NCBI RefSeq assembly: GCF_032362555.1
Contig: NC_083532.1
Location: forward strand, 881,001 to 945,000
DNA from: Amyelois transitella
Taxonomy: Eukaryota; Arthropoda; Insecta; Lepidoptera; Pyralidae
Reading direction: 5' to 3'
Length of the DNA stretch: 64,000 nucleotides
The position numbers and the translations under genes are program-made. The stretch's first letter is position 1. Every line of letters starts with the position of its first letter. Below the pieces are notes generated by a model, which ran no database searches, was not told where the DNA came from, and was given only the letters and a program-made list of their open reading frames with translations. Below are positions 11,001 to 18,734 of this stretch, piece after piece.

Positions 11001-14000
11001 TCCGTGTTTGAAGACAACTTTCCGTGTTTGTAATTCTTAGATATCAGTTAGTTATTAAAAATTGTCAGTAACACAATTTTTTTTTAATAGGAAAAAAAAT
11101 TCCTTGAATAACTTCGAAATCCAAGTAACGCTAGTAACTAGAACAAGCGAGTGTGAGCAAGCGAGATTATCTAATATATCTTAGATCTCACTTGCTCACA
11201 CAAGTAATAAAATTGCTACCCAATAACTTTCAAAGGAACCACTACCTACGTTAGGGTCGTGTGCAGATAAACTTTCAACCTTATTGAAATGTCATAAGTC
11301 TGGCAGTCGCAGGCTTCCATCTATAGGCAAATCTTATGCAAATAATGAGAGACGACGATATCTCGATCGACAATTATCGGGCCCAGTTCGGCCATCGTTG
11401 ATTACCGTCTCTTTCTGTTTTGTTATGTTATATGTCATAGAGTAATAAACTGTTTTTCTTAGTAATCATTGGTTTTAAAGACCGTATTCATTTGATGAAA
11501 TATTTATTCTTTTTAAATATGCATGTGTGTGTGTATCTATTGGAACCACAGTGCACGCTATTTTAACCCGTAAGAATTTTAAAACTATGACTGCAGATAT
11601 GAACGCGATCGTACATGGTTCTGGTCCTTCGAGCCGGATTTGAAACTACAACGTAGGGCTTATTTAGCCTAAAACTTCTATGTCACTCACCCATTTTTAA
11701 CTTCAAACTTCTCCACACATGTACATGTTTCTGGTCCTTCGAGCCGGATCTGAACGTGTGACTTATTAATCATATTTACCTTAAATCTAACACTTCCGCG
11801 TCCCTCAGCCCTTTGAACTGGTTCCTCTTGAACGTCGACAGTCTGTTACCGTGAAGGTCCAATGTCTTCAACTTTTTAAGATTCTGTAACAAAGATTTTT
11901 TTTTTACAAATAACAAAATTTAAACGTTTATGTTGAAATGGTTTGGACATGTCGAGAGCATGGATGAAGACAGATTAATGAAAGGAATTTATAAGGCAGA
12001 GCTGACTGTAAAAGTGGGACAGGGCAGGCCTCGTTGAACTTACAAAGATAAAATTTCGAATGTCTTGAAAAAGGGAAATGTTAGGAGTACTCGTAATCGT
12101 CGAATATGCATGAAAAGAGTAATGAGTGTGGAGGACGCGGGAGAGGTCTGTAAGGATCGTAGCAAGTGGAAATTCTTAGTCTCCGCTTTCCCCGATGGGA
12201 GACACACATTCAGCTATTTGGCTTAATGATATAATTGAGATTCAAATAGTGACAGGTTGCTAGCCCATCGCCTAAAAAAGAATCCCAAGTTTGTAAGCCT
12301 ATCCCTTAGTCACCTATTACGACATCCATGGGAAAGAGATGCGAGTGGACCCCATTCTTTTTTTGTATAGGTGCCGGGAACCACACGGCACCCGTAAATA
12401 ATACATAATCTTTGCTTGCGCGATTTTTAACTTTTCACTGTTTTTTTTTTTATACTTAAAGCATCACGTGATTCGTTGTTGTGCCGTGTGGTGTACAGAT
12501 GTCTACTAATACATAAAAAATGTTTGCAACATCCGAAAGGGTAAATATGAAGATCTGTTATCCACACTAATAATAAAGAGGAAAGATTTGTATTTTTGTA
12601 TGTTTGTGTGGAATAAACTCAAAAACTACTGGTCCCATTTTGATAAAATTTGGCACAGATATAGAATAGGCCTTCAAAAGTGACATAGGCATAAATTTGT
12701 TTTGAAATAAATTTATTTCAAAATATAAAACACAAAAATATGTCCACCCGTGCGAAGCCGGGGCGGGCCGCTAGTACATAATATTTAAGACCTTGTTGTA
12801 CTCATATTATGCAAATAAAAGTTTGAATTTGAATTTGACTAAATACCTGGAACGTGGTTCCCGGCACTATTACAAAAAAGAATAGGACCACTCCATCTCT
12901 TTCCCATGGATGTCGTAAAAGGCGACTAAGGGATAGGCTTATAAACTTAGGATTCCTCTTTTAGGCGATGGGCTAGCAACCTGTCACTATTTGAATCTCG
13001 GTTCTATCATTAAGCCAAACAGCTGAACGTGGCCATTCAGTCTTTTCAAGACTGTTGGCTCTGTCTACCCCGCAAGGGATATAGACGTGATCATATGTAT
13101 GTATGTATTAATTTAATCACCTGGAACGTCTCCGGCGCAAACTCGGCTATGAGTCCGTTTGACAGATGCAACCTCTCCAGGCGGCCGGCGAATTCGCTCC
13201 CGGCAAACATGTCCTTATCCAACTTCGACATACTGTGACCGTCTATGGATAAAATGGACAGGTTACCTAGGATCTGAAATTAAATAAATAAATAAATATA
13301 TACAGGACAAATTACACAGATTGAGTTAGCCTCGAAGTTAGTTCGAGACTTGCGTTACATACTAACTCAACAATACTATATCCTACTACTATTTCCTACT
13401 ACTATTATAAAGGCGAAAGTTTGTATGGATGTTTGTTACTCTTTCACGCAAAAACTACTGAACCGATTACCATGAAATTTGGTATGTAGGTAGCTGAAGA
13501 CCCAGAATAACACATAGGCTACTTTTTATCCCAGAGTTCCCGCGGGATTGATAGGGTTTCCATGCGGACGAAGTCGCGGGCGGCCTCTAGTTTTATAATA
13601 AATACTTATATAGATAAACATTCAAGACCCAGGGCAATCAGAGAAAGTTCTTTTCTCATCATGCCCTGGCCGGGATTCGAACCCGGGACCTCTGGTGTCA
13701 CAGAAAAGCGTACTACAGCTGCGCCACTGAGGCCGTTAAAAATAAAATCGTTTAATTTTTTGCTTACATTAAAATTAACCGTGTGGTTAAAAAAAAGAAT
13801 AAGACGACTCCATCTCTTTCCCACGAATGTCGTAAATGGCGACTAAGGAATAGGCTTATCAACTTGAGATTCTTTTTTCAGCTGATGGGGTAGCAACCTG
13901 TCACTATTTGAATGTAAAATCAGGTCAAAAAGCTGAACGTACTTTAAAAACAATTAAATAAATAGACAAATGTTACCTTAAAAGCCTCCTTAGGGAACTC

Positions 14001-14656
14001 CTCGATCTTCGTATTGACCATTCTGACCTCCTGCAAGGTCCTGTTGACCCCGGCGAAAGCATATTTGTCAATTGCCTTGATTGGCGTGTCCTCTATATGA
14101 AGAACTCTGATTATTGACCGATGTAGTAGAGGCCCGAAGAGGTTTGCTGGAAATTGAGATAAAATAAATAATACAGTTAATAAAATAATAATGTGGCGTG
14201 TGGTTCCCGGCACCAATATAAAAAATAATAGGACTACTCTATCTTTTTCCAATGGATGCCGTAAAAGGCGGCTAAGGGATGGGCTTATAAACTTGGGATT
14301 CTTTTAGGCGATGGGCTAGCATCCTGTCACTATATTCTACTAAATCCTGTTCTAATTTTGTACGTACAAACTAAAATAATACTCACAAATTTTACACTCT
14401 TTTAATAGCAACCTCTCTATAGGCTGCCCCAAACCAGCCAAATTTCCTATACCCACACTCAACACTGCCAACCCTGAATTCTCACATCGGATGTACAACC
14501 CTGCGTCTGTCCCTTTCTCACAAACACACGGGTGCAATAGCTGCGTCTCTTTCGGGCACGGGTATCTGGGACCAGGAGGTATGTACTCTGAATGAGTGTA
14601 GGATAGCAGTGTTGCTATTATTATGATCAGTGTTGCCATGGCGGTAGTTTCGTGAT
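2387..14656 (-). CDS. Secreted leucine-rich-repeat protein, Convoluted/ALS-like; 13 exons, 3' end outside window
   Basis: Extracellular LRR protein; in insects such proteins act in apical matrix or growth-factor binding. Coding exons, 5' to 3': 14639-14387, 14146-13977, 13273-13121, 11883-11780, 9741-9643, 9097-8996, 8259-8115, 7661-7507, 6413-6314, 5101-4929, 3988-3785, 3456-3225, 2586-2387. Every junction is GT-AG and every phase matches, giving 696 residues plus two bases of the next codon. A hydrophobic signal peptide (MATLIIIIATLL) is followed by an LRRNT-like Cys cluster (CPKE...HPCVCEK...RCEN), then about 20 LRRs with consensus LxxLDLSxNxL. I infer a Convoluted (acid-labile subunit) orthologue from the overall layout and phrases such as LDLHGN and NVSHNEI; chaoptin or artichoke relatives are possible. 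No exon is visible below 2387, so the gene continues to the left. Its introns carry most of the repeats between 1 and 14 kb. Confidence 0.85.
2638..2890 (-). repeat. SINE-A
   Basis: Near full length. The 'ttgaaaagact' hairpin and the 5' hairpin (cgggaaccgcacggcac) are both present. Confidence 0.8.
3005..3132 (-). mobile_element. LINE-R 3' end fragment
   Basis: The (CATA)n tail is followed, read in reverse, by the coding end for the conserved RGKWKE...SAYP(T/S)GKE region. 5'-truncated. Confidence 0.75.
3225..3456 (-). CDS. LRR gene exon 12
   Basis: Residues 553-630. Three LRRs (LNFAHNNL, LNLSHNML, LDLSYNGI). Acceptor tttcacag; donor CAG|gtaagt; phase 2 in, phase 0 out. Confidence 0.9.
3504..3762 (+). 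repeat. SINE-A
   Basis: Full length. Its tail ends about 20 bp before the donor of LRR exon 11. Confidence 0.8.
3785..3988 (-). CDS. LRR gene exon 11
   Basis: Residues 485-552. LRRs with YLNLSHNDLEQI, RLDLSHNKL and ELDLSNNYM. Donor gg|gtgagt; acceptor ttccacag. Confidence 0.9.
4032..4130 (+). repeat. SINE-A, 3' part only
   Basis: Begins at 'gccaaatagctgaacgtgg' and ends in (ATGT)n. Confidence 0.75.
4190..4419 (+). mobile_element. Hel-4 type Helitron-like element, 230 bp
   Basis: Bounded A|TC...CTAG|T. The 3' end 'gtttgccgggagagctag' resembles the end at 40716. Bases 4420-4785 beside it are AT-rich, with one GC-rich block at 4540-4690 that I could not assign. Confidence 0.6.
4788..4912. repeat. 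Minisatellite of 'ggaacccaatgggacccaa' type
   Basis: Degenerate units resembling the reverse complement of the 2160-2345 array. It lies about 18 bp from the exon 10 donor. Confidence 0.8.
4929..5101 (-). CDS. LRR gene exon 10
   Basis: Residues 428-484. LRRs with ILNASYNQIESI and TVDVSHNKLSDV. Donor cg|gtaagt; acceptor tcttttcag. Confidence 0.9.
5144..5348 (+). mobile_element. Hel-2 non-autonomous Helitron
   Basis: A|TCtatactaatattataaag...gggcacagCTAG|T. Internal 'gaccatttatcgaggaaggc' block present. It is shorter than other copies because the stretch after 'aggagc' is deleted. Confidence 0.85.
5362..5455 (-). mobile_element. LINE-R 3' fragment, decayed
   Basis: 'ctcccggaaggcggtaggcagagactgc' corresponds to the conserved end; the microsatellite tail is lost. 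Confidence 0.5.
5606..5838 (-). repeat. SINE-A
   Basis: Nearly complete; the 5' hairpin has decayed to 'gatgccgtg'. It abuts the tail of a SINE-B. Confidence 0.8.
5839..6290 (-). repeat. SINE-B, split by a Helitron
   Basis: Pieces 5839-5998 and 6196-6290 join exactly as in the intact copy at 1739-1984. Confidence 0.85.
5999..6195 (+). mobile_element. Hel-1 Helitron nested in SINE-B, 197 bp
   Basis: Filled site gtcaA|TCctactac...ggcctCTAG|Tatac, against empty site gtcaatatac at 1895. The insertion is exactly between A and T with no target duplication. Identical by eye to 44520-44716. Confidence 0.92.
6314..6413 (-). CDS. LRR gene exon 9
   Basis: Residues 394-427, a single LRR (RYNKLEEIPRGAF...LNIAYNYI). 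Donor CAG|gtaaat; acceptor cattttcag. Confidence 0.88.
6637..6892 (+). repeat. SINE-A
   Basis: Full length, close to consensus, with both hairpins intact. Confidence 0.85.
7009..7250 (+). repeat. SINE-T, tRNA-derived
   Basis: Head carries an A-box-like 'gtggctcagcggtagtacgc' and a B-box 'gggttcgaatccc'. The non-tRNA body ends in 'tttgtcccgtatatatttat'. The 58 bp just before it (6951-7008) are the inverted 3' end of another copy. Confidence 0.88.
7265..7441 (-). repeat. SINE-T, inverted relative to the previous copy
   Basis: Head and body to 'aactcaacgatac', facing the plus copy across about 15 bp. The two arms are close to 170 bp each. Confidence 0.88.
7507..7661 (-). CDS. LRR gene exon 8
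   Basis: Residues 343-393. LRRs with LINLAENNITTI, VNISHNQLVTV and TVLDLR. Donor ag|gtgagg; acceptor cacttacag. Confidence 0.9.
7832..8095. repeat. Two truncated SINE-A pieces, tail to tail inverted
   Basis: 7832-7965 is minus and 7973-8095 is plus; the plus copy ends in a (TA)n run in place of (ATGT)n. Confidence 0.7.
8115..8259 (-). CDS. LRR gene exon 7
   Basis: Residues 294-342. Contains RIFLQDNQISDIGRGTF and IGTIDLARNKI. Donor GAG|gtaagt; acceptor atgtgttcag. Confidence 0.9.
8338..8855 (+). repeat. SINE-A, split by a SINE-T
   Basis: 5' part 8338-8398 (hairpin through 'tctttcccatag') and 3' part 8667-8855 ('gatgtagtaagaggcgact' to the tail) flank the nested SINE-T. Confidence 0.8.
8403..8662 (+). 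repeat. SINE-T nested in SINE-A
   Basis: Complete, from 'gacggcctctgtggcgcagc' to the (ATTT)n tail. Confidence 0.85.
8856..8945 (-). repeat. SINE-A fragment
   Basis: 5' half only, inverted relative to the preceding copy and starting where that copy's tail ends. Confidence 0.65.
8996..9097 (-). CDS. LRR gene exon 6
   Basis: Residues 260-293, one LRR (VLKVLHLDNNKLKKLDTNSF). Donor ag|gtaaat; acceptor ttattttcag. Confidence 0.9.
9146..9250 (+). repeat. SINE-B, 3' part
   Basis: 'gctttggaagcggtagtatt' to 'aaataaatctattctaat'. Confidence 0.75.
9251..9398 (+). mobile_element. LINE-R 3' fragment
   Basis: 'gggacaggtcaagagtaccc' through the conserved C-terminal coding end to (TATG)n; deleted near 'tacccctgttatg'. 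Confidence 0.75.
9420..9606 (+). mobile_element. 3' end of a second LINE family
   Basis: Translates as a reverse-transcriptase C-terminus with RGRPKKRWMDGVKDSMRRKG and WKKLTYCADPA, then a stop and a (GAA)n-like tail 'gacgaagaagaagaag'. It differs from LINE-R, whose frame ends in SAYPSGKEA. Confidence 0.65.
9643..9741 (-). CDS. LRR gene exon 5
   Basis: Residues 227-259 (YNNITKLDGSHI, GWCNVSHNEIADM). Donor ag|gttagt; acceptor tttttcag. Confidence 0.88.
9770..9885 (-). repeat. SINE-A, decayed internal fragment
   Basis: 'aaagactgaaaggccacc' to 'gaggaatcccaagt'; both ends are lost. Confidence 0.6.
9989..11611 (+). mobile_element. Degenerate Tc1/mariner element, 1623 bp
   Basis: Inverted ends 'cggtcgcgttcataattgca' (left) and the complement of 'ctgcagatatgaacgcgatcg' (right) are about 28-30 bp with a few mismatches. 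TA flanks both sides (9987-9988, 11612-11613). A short inverted repeat lies inside at 11150-11205. Confidence 0.8.
10090..10725 (+). pseudogene. Tc1/mariner transposase remnant
   Basis: Two open pieces, 10090-10350 and 10372-10725. The first is a helix-turn-helix-like N-terminal part (MVEQYENNGF...TVRRV). The second is a DDE-domain part (VNMWGWMSAAGPGE, HYVQVLEETMLPTV). At least one frameshift separates them, and the frame ends before the last catalytic region, where about 850 bp of unrelated sequence follows. It cannot encode an active transposase. Confidence 0.8.
11780..11883 (-). CDS. LRR gene exon 4
   Basis: Residues 193-226 (LKTLDLHGNRLSTFKRNQF, AEVLDL). Donor ag|gtaaat; acceptor tgttacag. 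Confidence 0.9.
11925..12195 (+). mobile_element. Diverged LINE-R 3' fragment
   Basis: Translates as MLKWFGHVESMDEDRLMKGI, then GQGRPR-stop, then NVRSTRNRRICMKRVMSVED. Clearly related to LINE-R at 34252 but with an in-frame TGA and an altered end. Confidence 0.7.
12206..12392 (-). repeat. SINE-A, tail missing
   Basis: 5' hairpin (gccgggaaccacacggc) present; the piece stops before the aagact hairpin. Confidence 0.75.
12561..12774 (+). mobile_element. Hel-3 type Helitron
   Basis: A|TCcacactaataataaag...gaagccggggcgggccgCTAG|T; 3' hairpin in 'cgtgcgaagccggggcgggc'. Confidence 0.7.
12856..13118 (+). repeat. SINE-A inserted at the exon 3 donor
   Basis: Flanked by the 11-bp direct repeat acctggaacgt at 12845-12855 and 13119-13129. 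The right copy contains the last bases of LRR exon 3 and its GT donor. After (ATGT)n the insert ends with 'attaatttaatc'. Confidence 0.8.
13121..13273 (-). CDS. LRR gene exon 3
   Basis: Residues 142-192, exactly 51 codons (ILGNLSILSIDG, ERLHLSNGLIAEF). Donor CAG|gtgatt; acceptor taatttcag. Confidence 0.9.
13305..13738 (-). repeat. SINE-T, split by a Helitron
   Basis: 3' part 13305-13380 and head 13591-13738, with B box at 13672-13685, flank the nested Hel-1. Confidence 0.85.
13381..13590 (+). mobile_element. Hel-1 nested in SINE-T, with a 13-bp 5' duplication
   Basis: Same 197-bp sequence as 5999-6195, preceded by a duplicated 'tcctactactatt' (210 bp in all). Bounded actatA|TC...CTAG|Tttta; the empty SINE-T reads actatattttata. 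Confidence 0.92.
13782..13935 (+). repeat. SINE-A fragment
   Basis: 'aaaaaaagaataagacgact' to 'tgaatgtaaaatcagg'; both ends are decayed. Confidence 0.65.
13977..14146 (-). CDS. LRR gene exon 2
   Basis: Residues 85-141 (IRVLHIEDTPIKAI, FAGVNRTLQEVRMV). Donor AAG|gtaaca; acceptor aatttccag. Confidence 0.9.
14193..14333 (+). repeat. SINE-A, 5' part
   Basis: Hairpin 'gtggcgtgtggttcccggca' to 'catcctgtcactat'. Confidence 0.7.
14387..14656 (-). CDS. LRR gene exon 1 (first coding exon)
   Basis: ATG at 14639-14637 in the context ccgccATGg. The 17 bp before it follow an acceptor (ttttttacag|atcacg), so a noncoding exon must lie upstream. Residues 1-84 hold the signal peptide and Cys cluster. Donor T|gtgagt. 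Confidence 0.9.
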
Positions 14657-15875
14657 CTGTAAAAAAATTGGTAGGAAGATAAATTTTTTAATGCTTGGAA
14701 TATGCTTAACTGTTATTTTTGAGGTGACTCAAAATTCTATAATTAGGCTCAAAAAAAGAATATTGAGTTAGAATTCATTGATTTATAGTTTTAAAAAATT
14801 TAAATTATTATGGTCCAGCGCTTGGCATGTAAATTGAACAAAATTCTAATCTATGGACATAGTGTAGAAGATTTTTTATACAAACTTTAACTTTCCAAAC
14901 ATTAAAGTGGAATAAGTTTTTTGTTAGTTATTTATTTATTTTTCAATTCTATTTCACCATTTAGAAAGTTACATTAAAACTTTGCACAAGACATAGCTTC
15001 TTATAAAAAAAAAAATATGTTGAATTAAACCCAAGGCTGAGAAACTAGTAGTTAAAGTAGGAAATTACGGAAACATAATAAAAACCTGTTTTTAGCCTTC
15101 AGGGTGTTAAAGGGAGTGAATATGACTGATGTAGCAATGTAAGTACTTATCATTTTAAACTAAACACAAATAATTAATGGATTAATAATTACGGATTTAA
15201 TTTGGCAAAACTTGACAAATTAATACTTCTACGTAAATAAACAACTTTCACCAAAGAAAAAACTAGTTTAGACACAGTACCTGCGAGTGTAAACTAACTA
15301 ATGTTGAAAAACAGTAAATCTTGCACAAGTTTGCTGTCTTTTGCAGTTTGTAACATAATAATTATGCGAAAATCACTCAATATTTTTCTTGGAAAAATAT
15401 GCACAACCTACCCCTCCATGGTCACTTGTAAACTGACCATAGATTATAGAAACAAAACGTAACCCATGACAATGACGTTTATAAATAAATGTTGCCAATT
15501 TAATATGACCTATTATGGATAACCTGTTTTTAAAACATTTATAAAATATAACTTCTTATAACCATAGAACTTGTGATAAAGTTTACTGTATTAATAGCAT
15601 ACGAATTTTCCCTATGCAGTTTAAATACAAATATACACCTGTACCACAGATTTAAAAACATTACTTGGAGAATTAAACCTGTTTTTGATAGGTATGTACC
15701 TACTTAGATAGACCTCAATCATACGGCTTACATACGACATGACAAAGATTTGACAATAATTTTTACACAATTATGATTCATCGCAAGTAACATAATTTAT
15801 TTTATAATTTTAAGTAAATAAGGTAAAAGAGACCATATCAAAATCGCTTGCTTATAAAGGGACTTGAAACACAAA
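14657..15875. other. Intergenic, AT-rich, no repeat recognised
   Basis: Lies between two divergent genes, so it should hold both promoters. A 'ttataaag' lies at 15852-15859, too near the next ATG to be its TATA box unless the leader is extremely short. No coding signal seen. Confidence 0.5.
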
Positions 15876-16454
15876 ATGCCGCCGAAAAGAAGACCACAGC
15901 CAGCTTCAGAGAGATTTCGCTGTGATGAAGTCCAGGGAGAAAGATTTCACGCTCACACAGACGATGTATTCAGATATAACTGGTGGGAAGTGTTCTGCTT
16001 TCCATATATATTATGCGCAAGGTTCTGGGATTGCTGTGTATCGCTTTGTGCTGGAACTAATCAGTGTATGGTCTACTGGATGATGATCCAATGGCTCGTT
16101 TGTAAAATCACCAAGCTAACCACACCAAATGCCATCATCTTCCCTTATTATTTCTACATGTTCTGTCAAGTTATATTGCTAACTGCATTCTTTGGGTTAT
16201 TGTGGCATTATTTTGGGAGAACTGTGCTGATACCCTATTTTGTAGCATTTTATAGAGCTTTGAGAGACGAACCCTTCGAAGAAGCAGATAAACCTAAATC
16301 CAGGACGACATTTCGGAAATACTGTTTCAAAAAAAGTGAAATATTTGACAGTAGTTTGGAGACGATTACTTCGGGAACAGTATCTCAAGACGCTTTTAAT
16401 ATCAATATCATAACAATGGTCATAGATATATTAATATTTTGCATTGATTCTTGA
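15876..16454 (+). CDS. Hypothetical Cys-rich multi-pass membrane protein, 192 aa
   Basis: Not recognised. A single unspliced frame starts at MPPKRRPQPASERF (ATG 15876) and ends at TGA 16452-16454. After a basic head come hydrophobic, Trp/Cys/Tyr-rich stretches at about residues 35-60 (WWEVFCFPYILCARF), 66-80 (VYWMMIQWLVCKI) and 87-130 (FPYYFYMFCQVILLTAFFGL), then a charged segment (RDEPFEEADKPKSR). Three or four membrane passes are plausible. The composition is far from random and unlike the repeats around it, which argues for a real gene. There is no splice signal that must be used inside it. A LINE-R fragment begins about 100 bp after the stop. Function cannot be inferred. Confidence 0.6.
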   Translation: MPPKRRPQPASERFRCDEVQGERFHAHTDDVFRYNWWEVFCFPYILCARFWDCCVSLCAGTNQCMVYWMMIQWLVCKITKLTTPNAIIFPYYFYMFCQVILLTAFFGLLWHYFGRTVLIPYFVAFYRALRDEPFEEADKPKSRTTFRKYCFKKSEIFDSSLETITSGTVSQDAFNINIITMVIDILIFCIDS

Positions 16455-16551
16455 TACTAAATTATACTTTTTTTTTTTAACAGATTTATTTTTCACTCAG
16501 CTAAGTACATCGACTACCGAAATAATTTTTTTCCAGACCATATTTATTCAA

Positions 16552-16735
16552 AAGGTAAAGGGTCAGGTCAGAAGTACCCGAAACCGCCGAGCTTGCATGA
16601 AGAGAGTTATGAATGTGGATGAAGCGAAGGAAATATGCAGAGATCGTGGCAAGTGGAAAGAGGTAGTCTCTGCCTACCCCTCCGGGAAAGAGGCGTGATT
16701 TTATGTATGTATGTATGTATATATGTATGTATATT
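16552..16735 (+). mobile_element. LINE-R 3' fragment
   Basis: 'gtaaagggtcaggtcagaag' through SAYPSGKEA-stop and a long (ATGT)n tail. Confidence 0.8.
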
Positions 16736-16744
16736 TATTCAACG

Positions 16745-16862
16745 CTGCCCCCGTAGCATGGCACGCCTGATGCGCGAATACGTGAAACCGAACAGCGATA
16801 GATTTTCGCGCGATAAAAACGGCGTCGCGTGTGCCACGACGCATGGACTGAATGTATCCAGC
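16745..16862 (+). repeat. MITE-C copy
   Basis: 'cgtgaaaccgaacagcgata' followed by 'ttcgcgcgataaaaacggcg'. GC-rich island in AT-rich DNA. Confidence 0.55.
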
Positions 16863-17864
16863 AATGTACCTACGCCATTATCTTTATATTTTGTGCTTTT
16901 CTTAACTATCTCTTTCCAGCAATCTTGACCAGATTATTCGTCCATCTGGTAAGCTTAGCTGATAAGCGATTAACCTGTTGTAAAACAGTTATAACATAAT
17001 TATTTATTATGGCTACAATCATAATCAAAGAACACGTAGTTTTTTCTTTCAAAATATGTAGTTGTTCCCTGCGAACTCGTCCTCGCTTTTAACAAAATTG
17101 TGAAAAGATATCACGTCACAAAAATATACACATATATTTATAAAAATAAAATATTTTCACCCGAAGTTAATTGGTGGACCTCAATCACTGATTTGCTTAC
17201 AGTCACAGGTTTTATTTACATCTTGATAGTATTTTACTTTACTTAGAAAGTGGCAACATTATTTTGACGTAAAAATAGTAGGAAAACCTCAAATTTTTGT
17301 AGTGCACCACGAAAATGACGAGAAGTGTGTCACGTTTCGTGTTCTTTTCACAAATATTATTTAACTAAAATTAAACTATTATATCACAAACACGATTTTC
17401 GAAAGGAACCTTTCGAGAAACAGTGGAAGAAAAAGGTGAAATTGGCAGCAACATCTAAATTAGGCCGTGTGGTAAGCAAATTTCTATTTTTTGAGAAAGT
17501 GAAATCTGACCGCGAATTTGGTCTAATTTTTCGTGGTATAGTCCCGGATTACACTAAGCAAGTTATTTGTTATATCTTAGTGTTAAGTAAACACACTCAG
17601 TTACATTTTCAATGACTGTGAGTTGTGTAATGTGTGTACTTATTGTCTATGTAGTTAGCTAGGTCATGGATATGAAATTTGGAAATGGTTATTATAAATC
17701 AAATTATTCCATCTATGTATATACTAACGAACGCTCATTTTAAAAATTATTTGTAAAATCTATTATTTCCGTTTAGCCTGCAACTTCCCTGACATTAGTT
17801 TTGTCTTTACTTCTACAAAGAGTTTCAAGTGATCATTGAACTTCCTTATCCGCACATTCATATA
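16863..17864. other. AT-rich stretch, no gene supported
   Basis: A 96-codon frame at 17325-17615 has no recognisable motif and near-random composition. The stretch could hold a noncoding first exon of HMG-CoA reductase, but nothing proves it. Confidence 0.3.
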
Positions 17865-18112
17865 GTCACGTCTATATCCCTTGCGGGGTAGACAGAGCCT
17901 AAAGTCTTGAAGAGACAGGAAGGCCCCGTTCAGCTGTTTGGCTTTATGACAGAATTGAGATTCAAATAGTGACAGGTTGCTAGCCCATCGCCTAAAAGGA
18001 GAATCCCAAGTTTATAAGCCCATCTCTTAGTCGCCTCTTACGACATCCATGGGAAATGAGATGGAGTGGTCCTATTCTTTTTTTATGTTGGTGCCGGGAA
18101 CCACATGGCACA
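17865..18112 (-). repeat. SINE-A
   Basis: Full length, both hairpins. The following 400 bp (18113-18550) contain an imperfect hairpin aacagcactt...aagtgctgtt at 18260-18345 and otherwise nothing. Confidence 0.8.
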
Positions 18113-18554
18113 TAATGACTAAATTTGTCATTAAAATCAATAATCATATTTATTACTAAAATAAATAGCTTAAAAGCCCATTAAAGCTTAATGACTTCTT
18201 AAGGCTATGTCCATATCATTTTGTAATGGTGTTTGTTTTGTTATATCCATGTTATAACAATAACAGCACTTTATAAGTACCAAGTGGTTTCCAGCACCTT
18301 TAGAGTACTCTCTAAAAGTGCTGTTACTTGGACACTAAAAAGGCACAGACCCTAAACATATATACATTATATACACATATATATGTATAAAAATAATGTA
18401 TTAAAGTTCCTGTCCAGTTGAGCACCTAGATCAAACGTCAGGCAATTTATCTTAGTTTATGTATGTTTATTTATTTATAGATTTATACATATACATATAT
18501 TTTGTGGATAGGTATAATTATGTCTATTATCTGTATTCTGTTAGTATATTATCA

Positions 18555-18730
18555 TATTGTTGCTAAAAACACAGTGGCTTGCCGCCCTTTACTGAATTAT
18601 CTAGTTCCTTTATTGTTTGCTAGTTGACTGGAAGAGATCCCTTCATGGGATAAATCCGCCATTGCAAGTGATTTGTTTCTATTATAATTACTGTGTTAAT
18701 CTCTATGCAATAAAGATATTACAAACAAAC
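18555..18730 (+). repeat. Unclassified repeat, retroelement-3'-end-like
   Basis: 'gtggcttgccgcccttta...tagttgactggaagagatcc...gcaataaagatatt' reads like a retroelement 3' end with an AATAAA signal. Only copy in the window. Confidence 0.35.
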
Positions 18731-18734
18731 TCTT

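Larger units (their letters stand above)
9887..11760. repeat. 109-110-bp tandem repeat interrupted by a Tc1/mariner element
   Basis: Units start 'ct(a/g)gtccttcgagccgg' at 9887, 11621 and 11731. Unit 1 resumes at 11612 after the insertion; unit 2 (11621-11730) is uninterrupted and shows the empty target 'cacatgtacatg'. Confidence 0.8.

Noticed and set aside
16444-16928. Plus frames after the membrane-protein gene
   Set aside because: They translate LINE-R tail, (ATGT)n and MITE-C sequence.
17325-17615. 96-codon plus frame
   Set aside because: No motif, no promoter or splice support, near-random Lys/Phe-rich composition.
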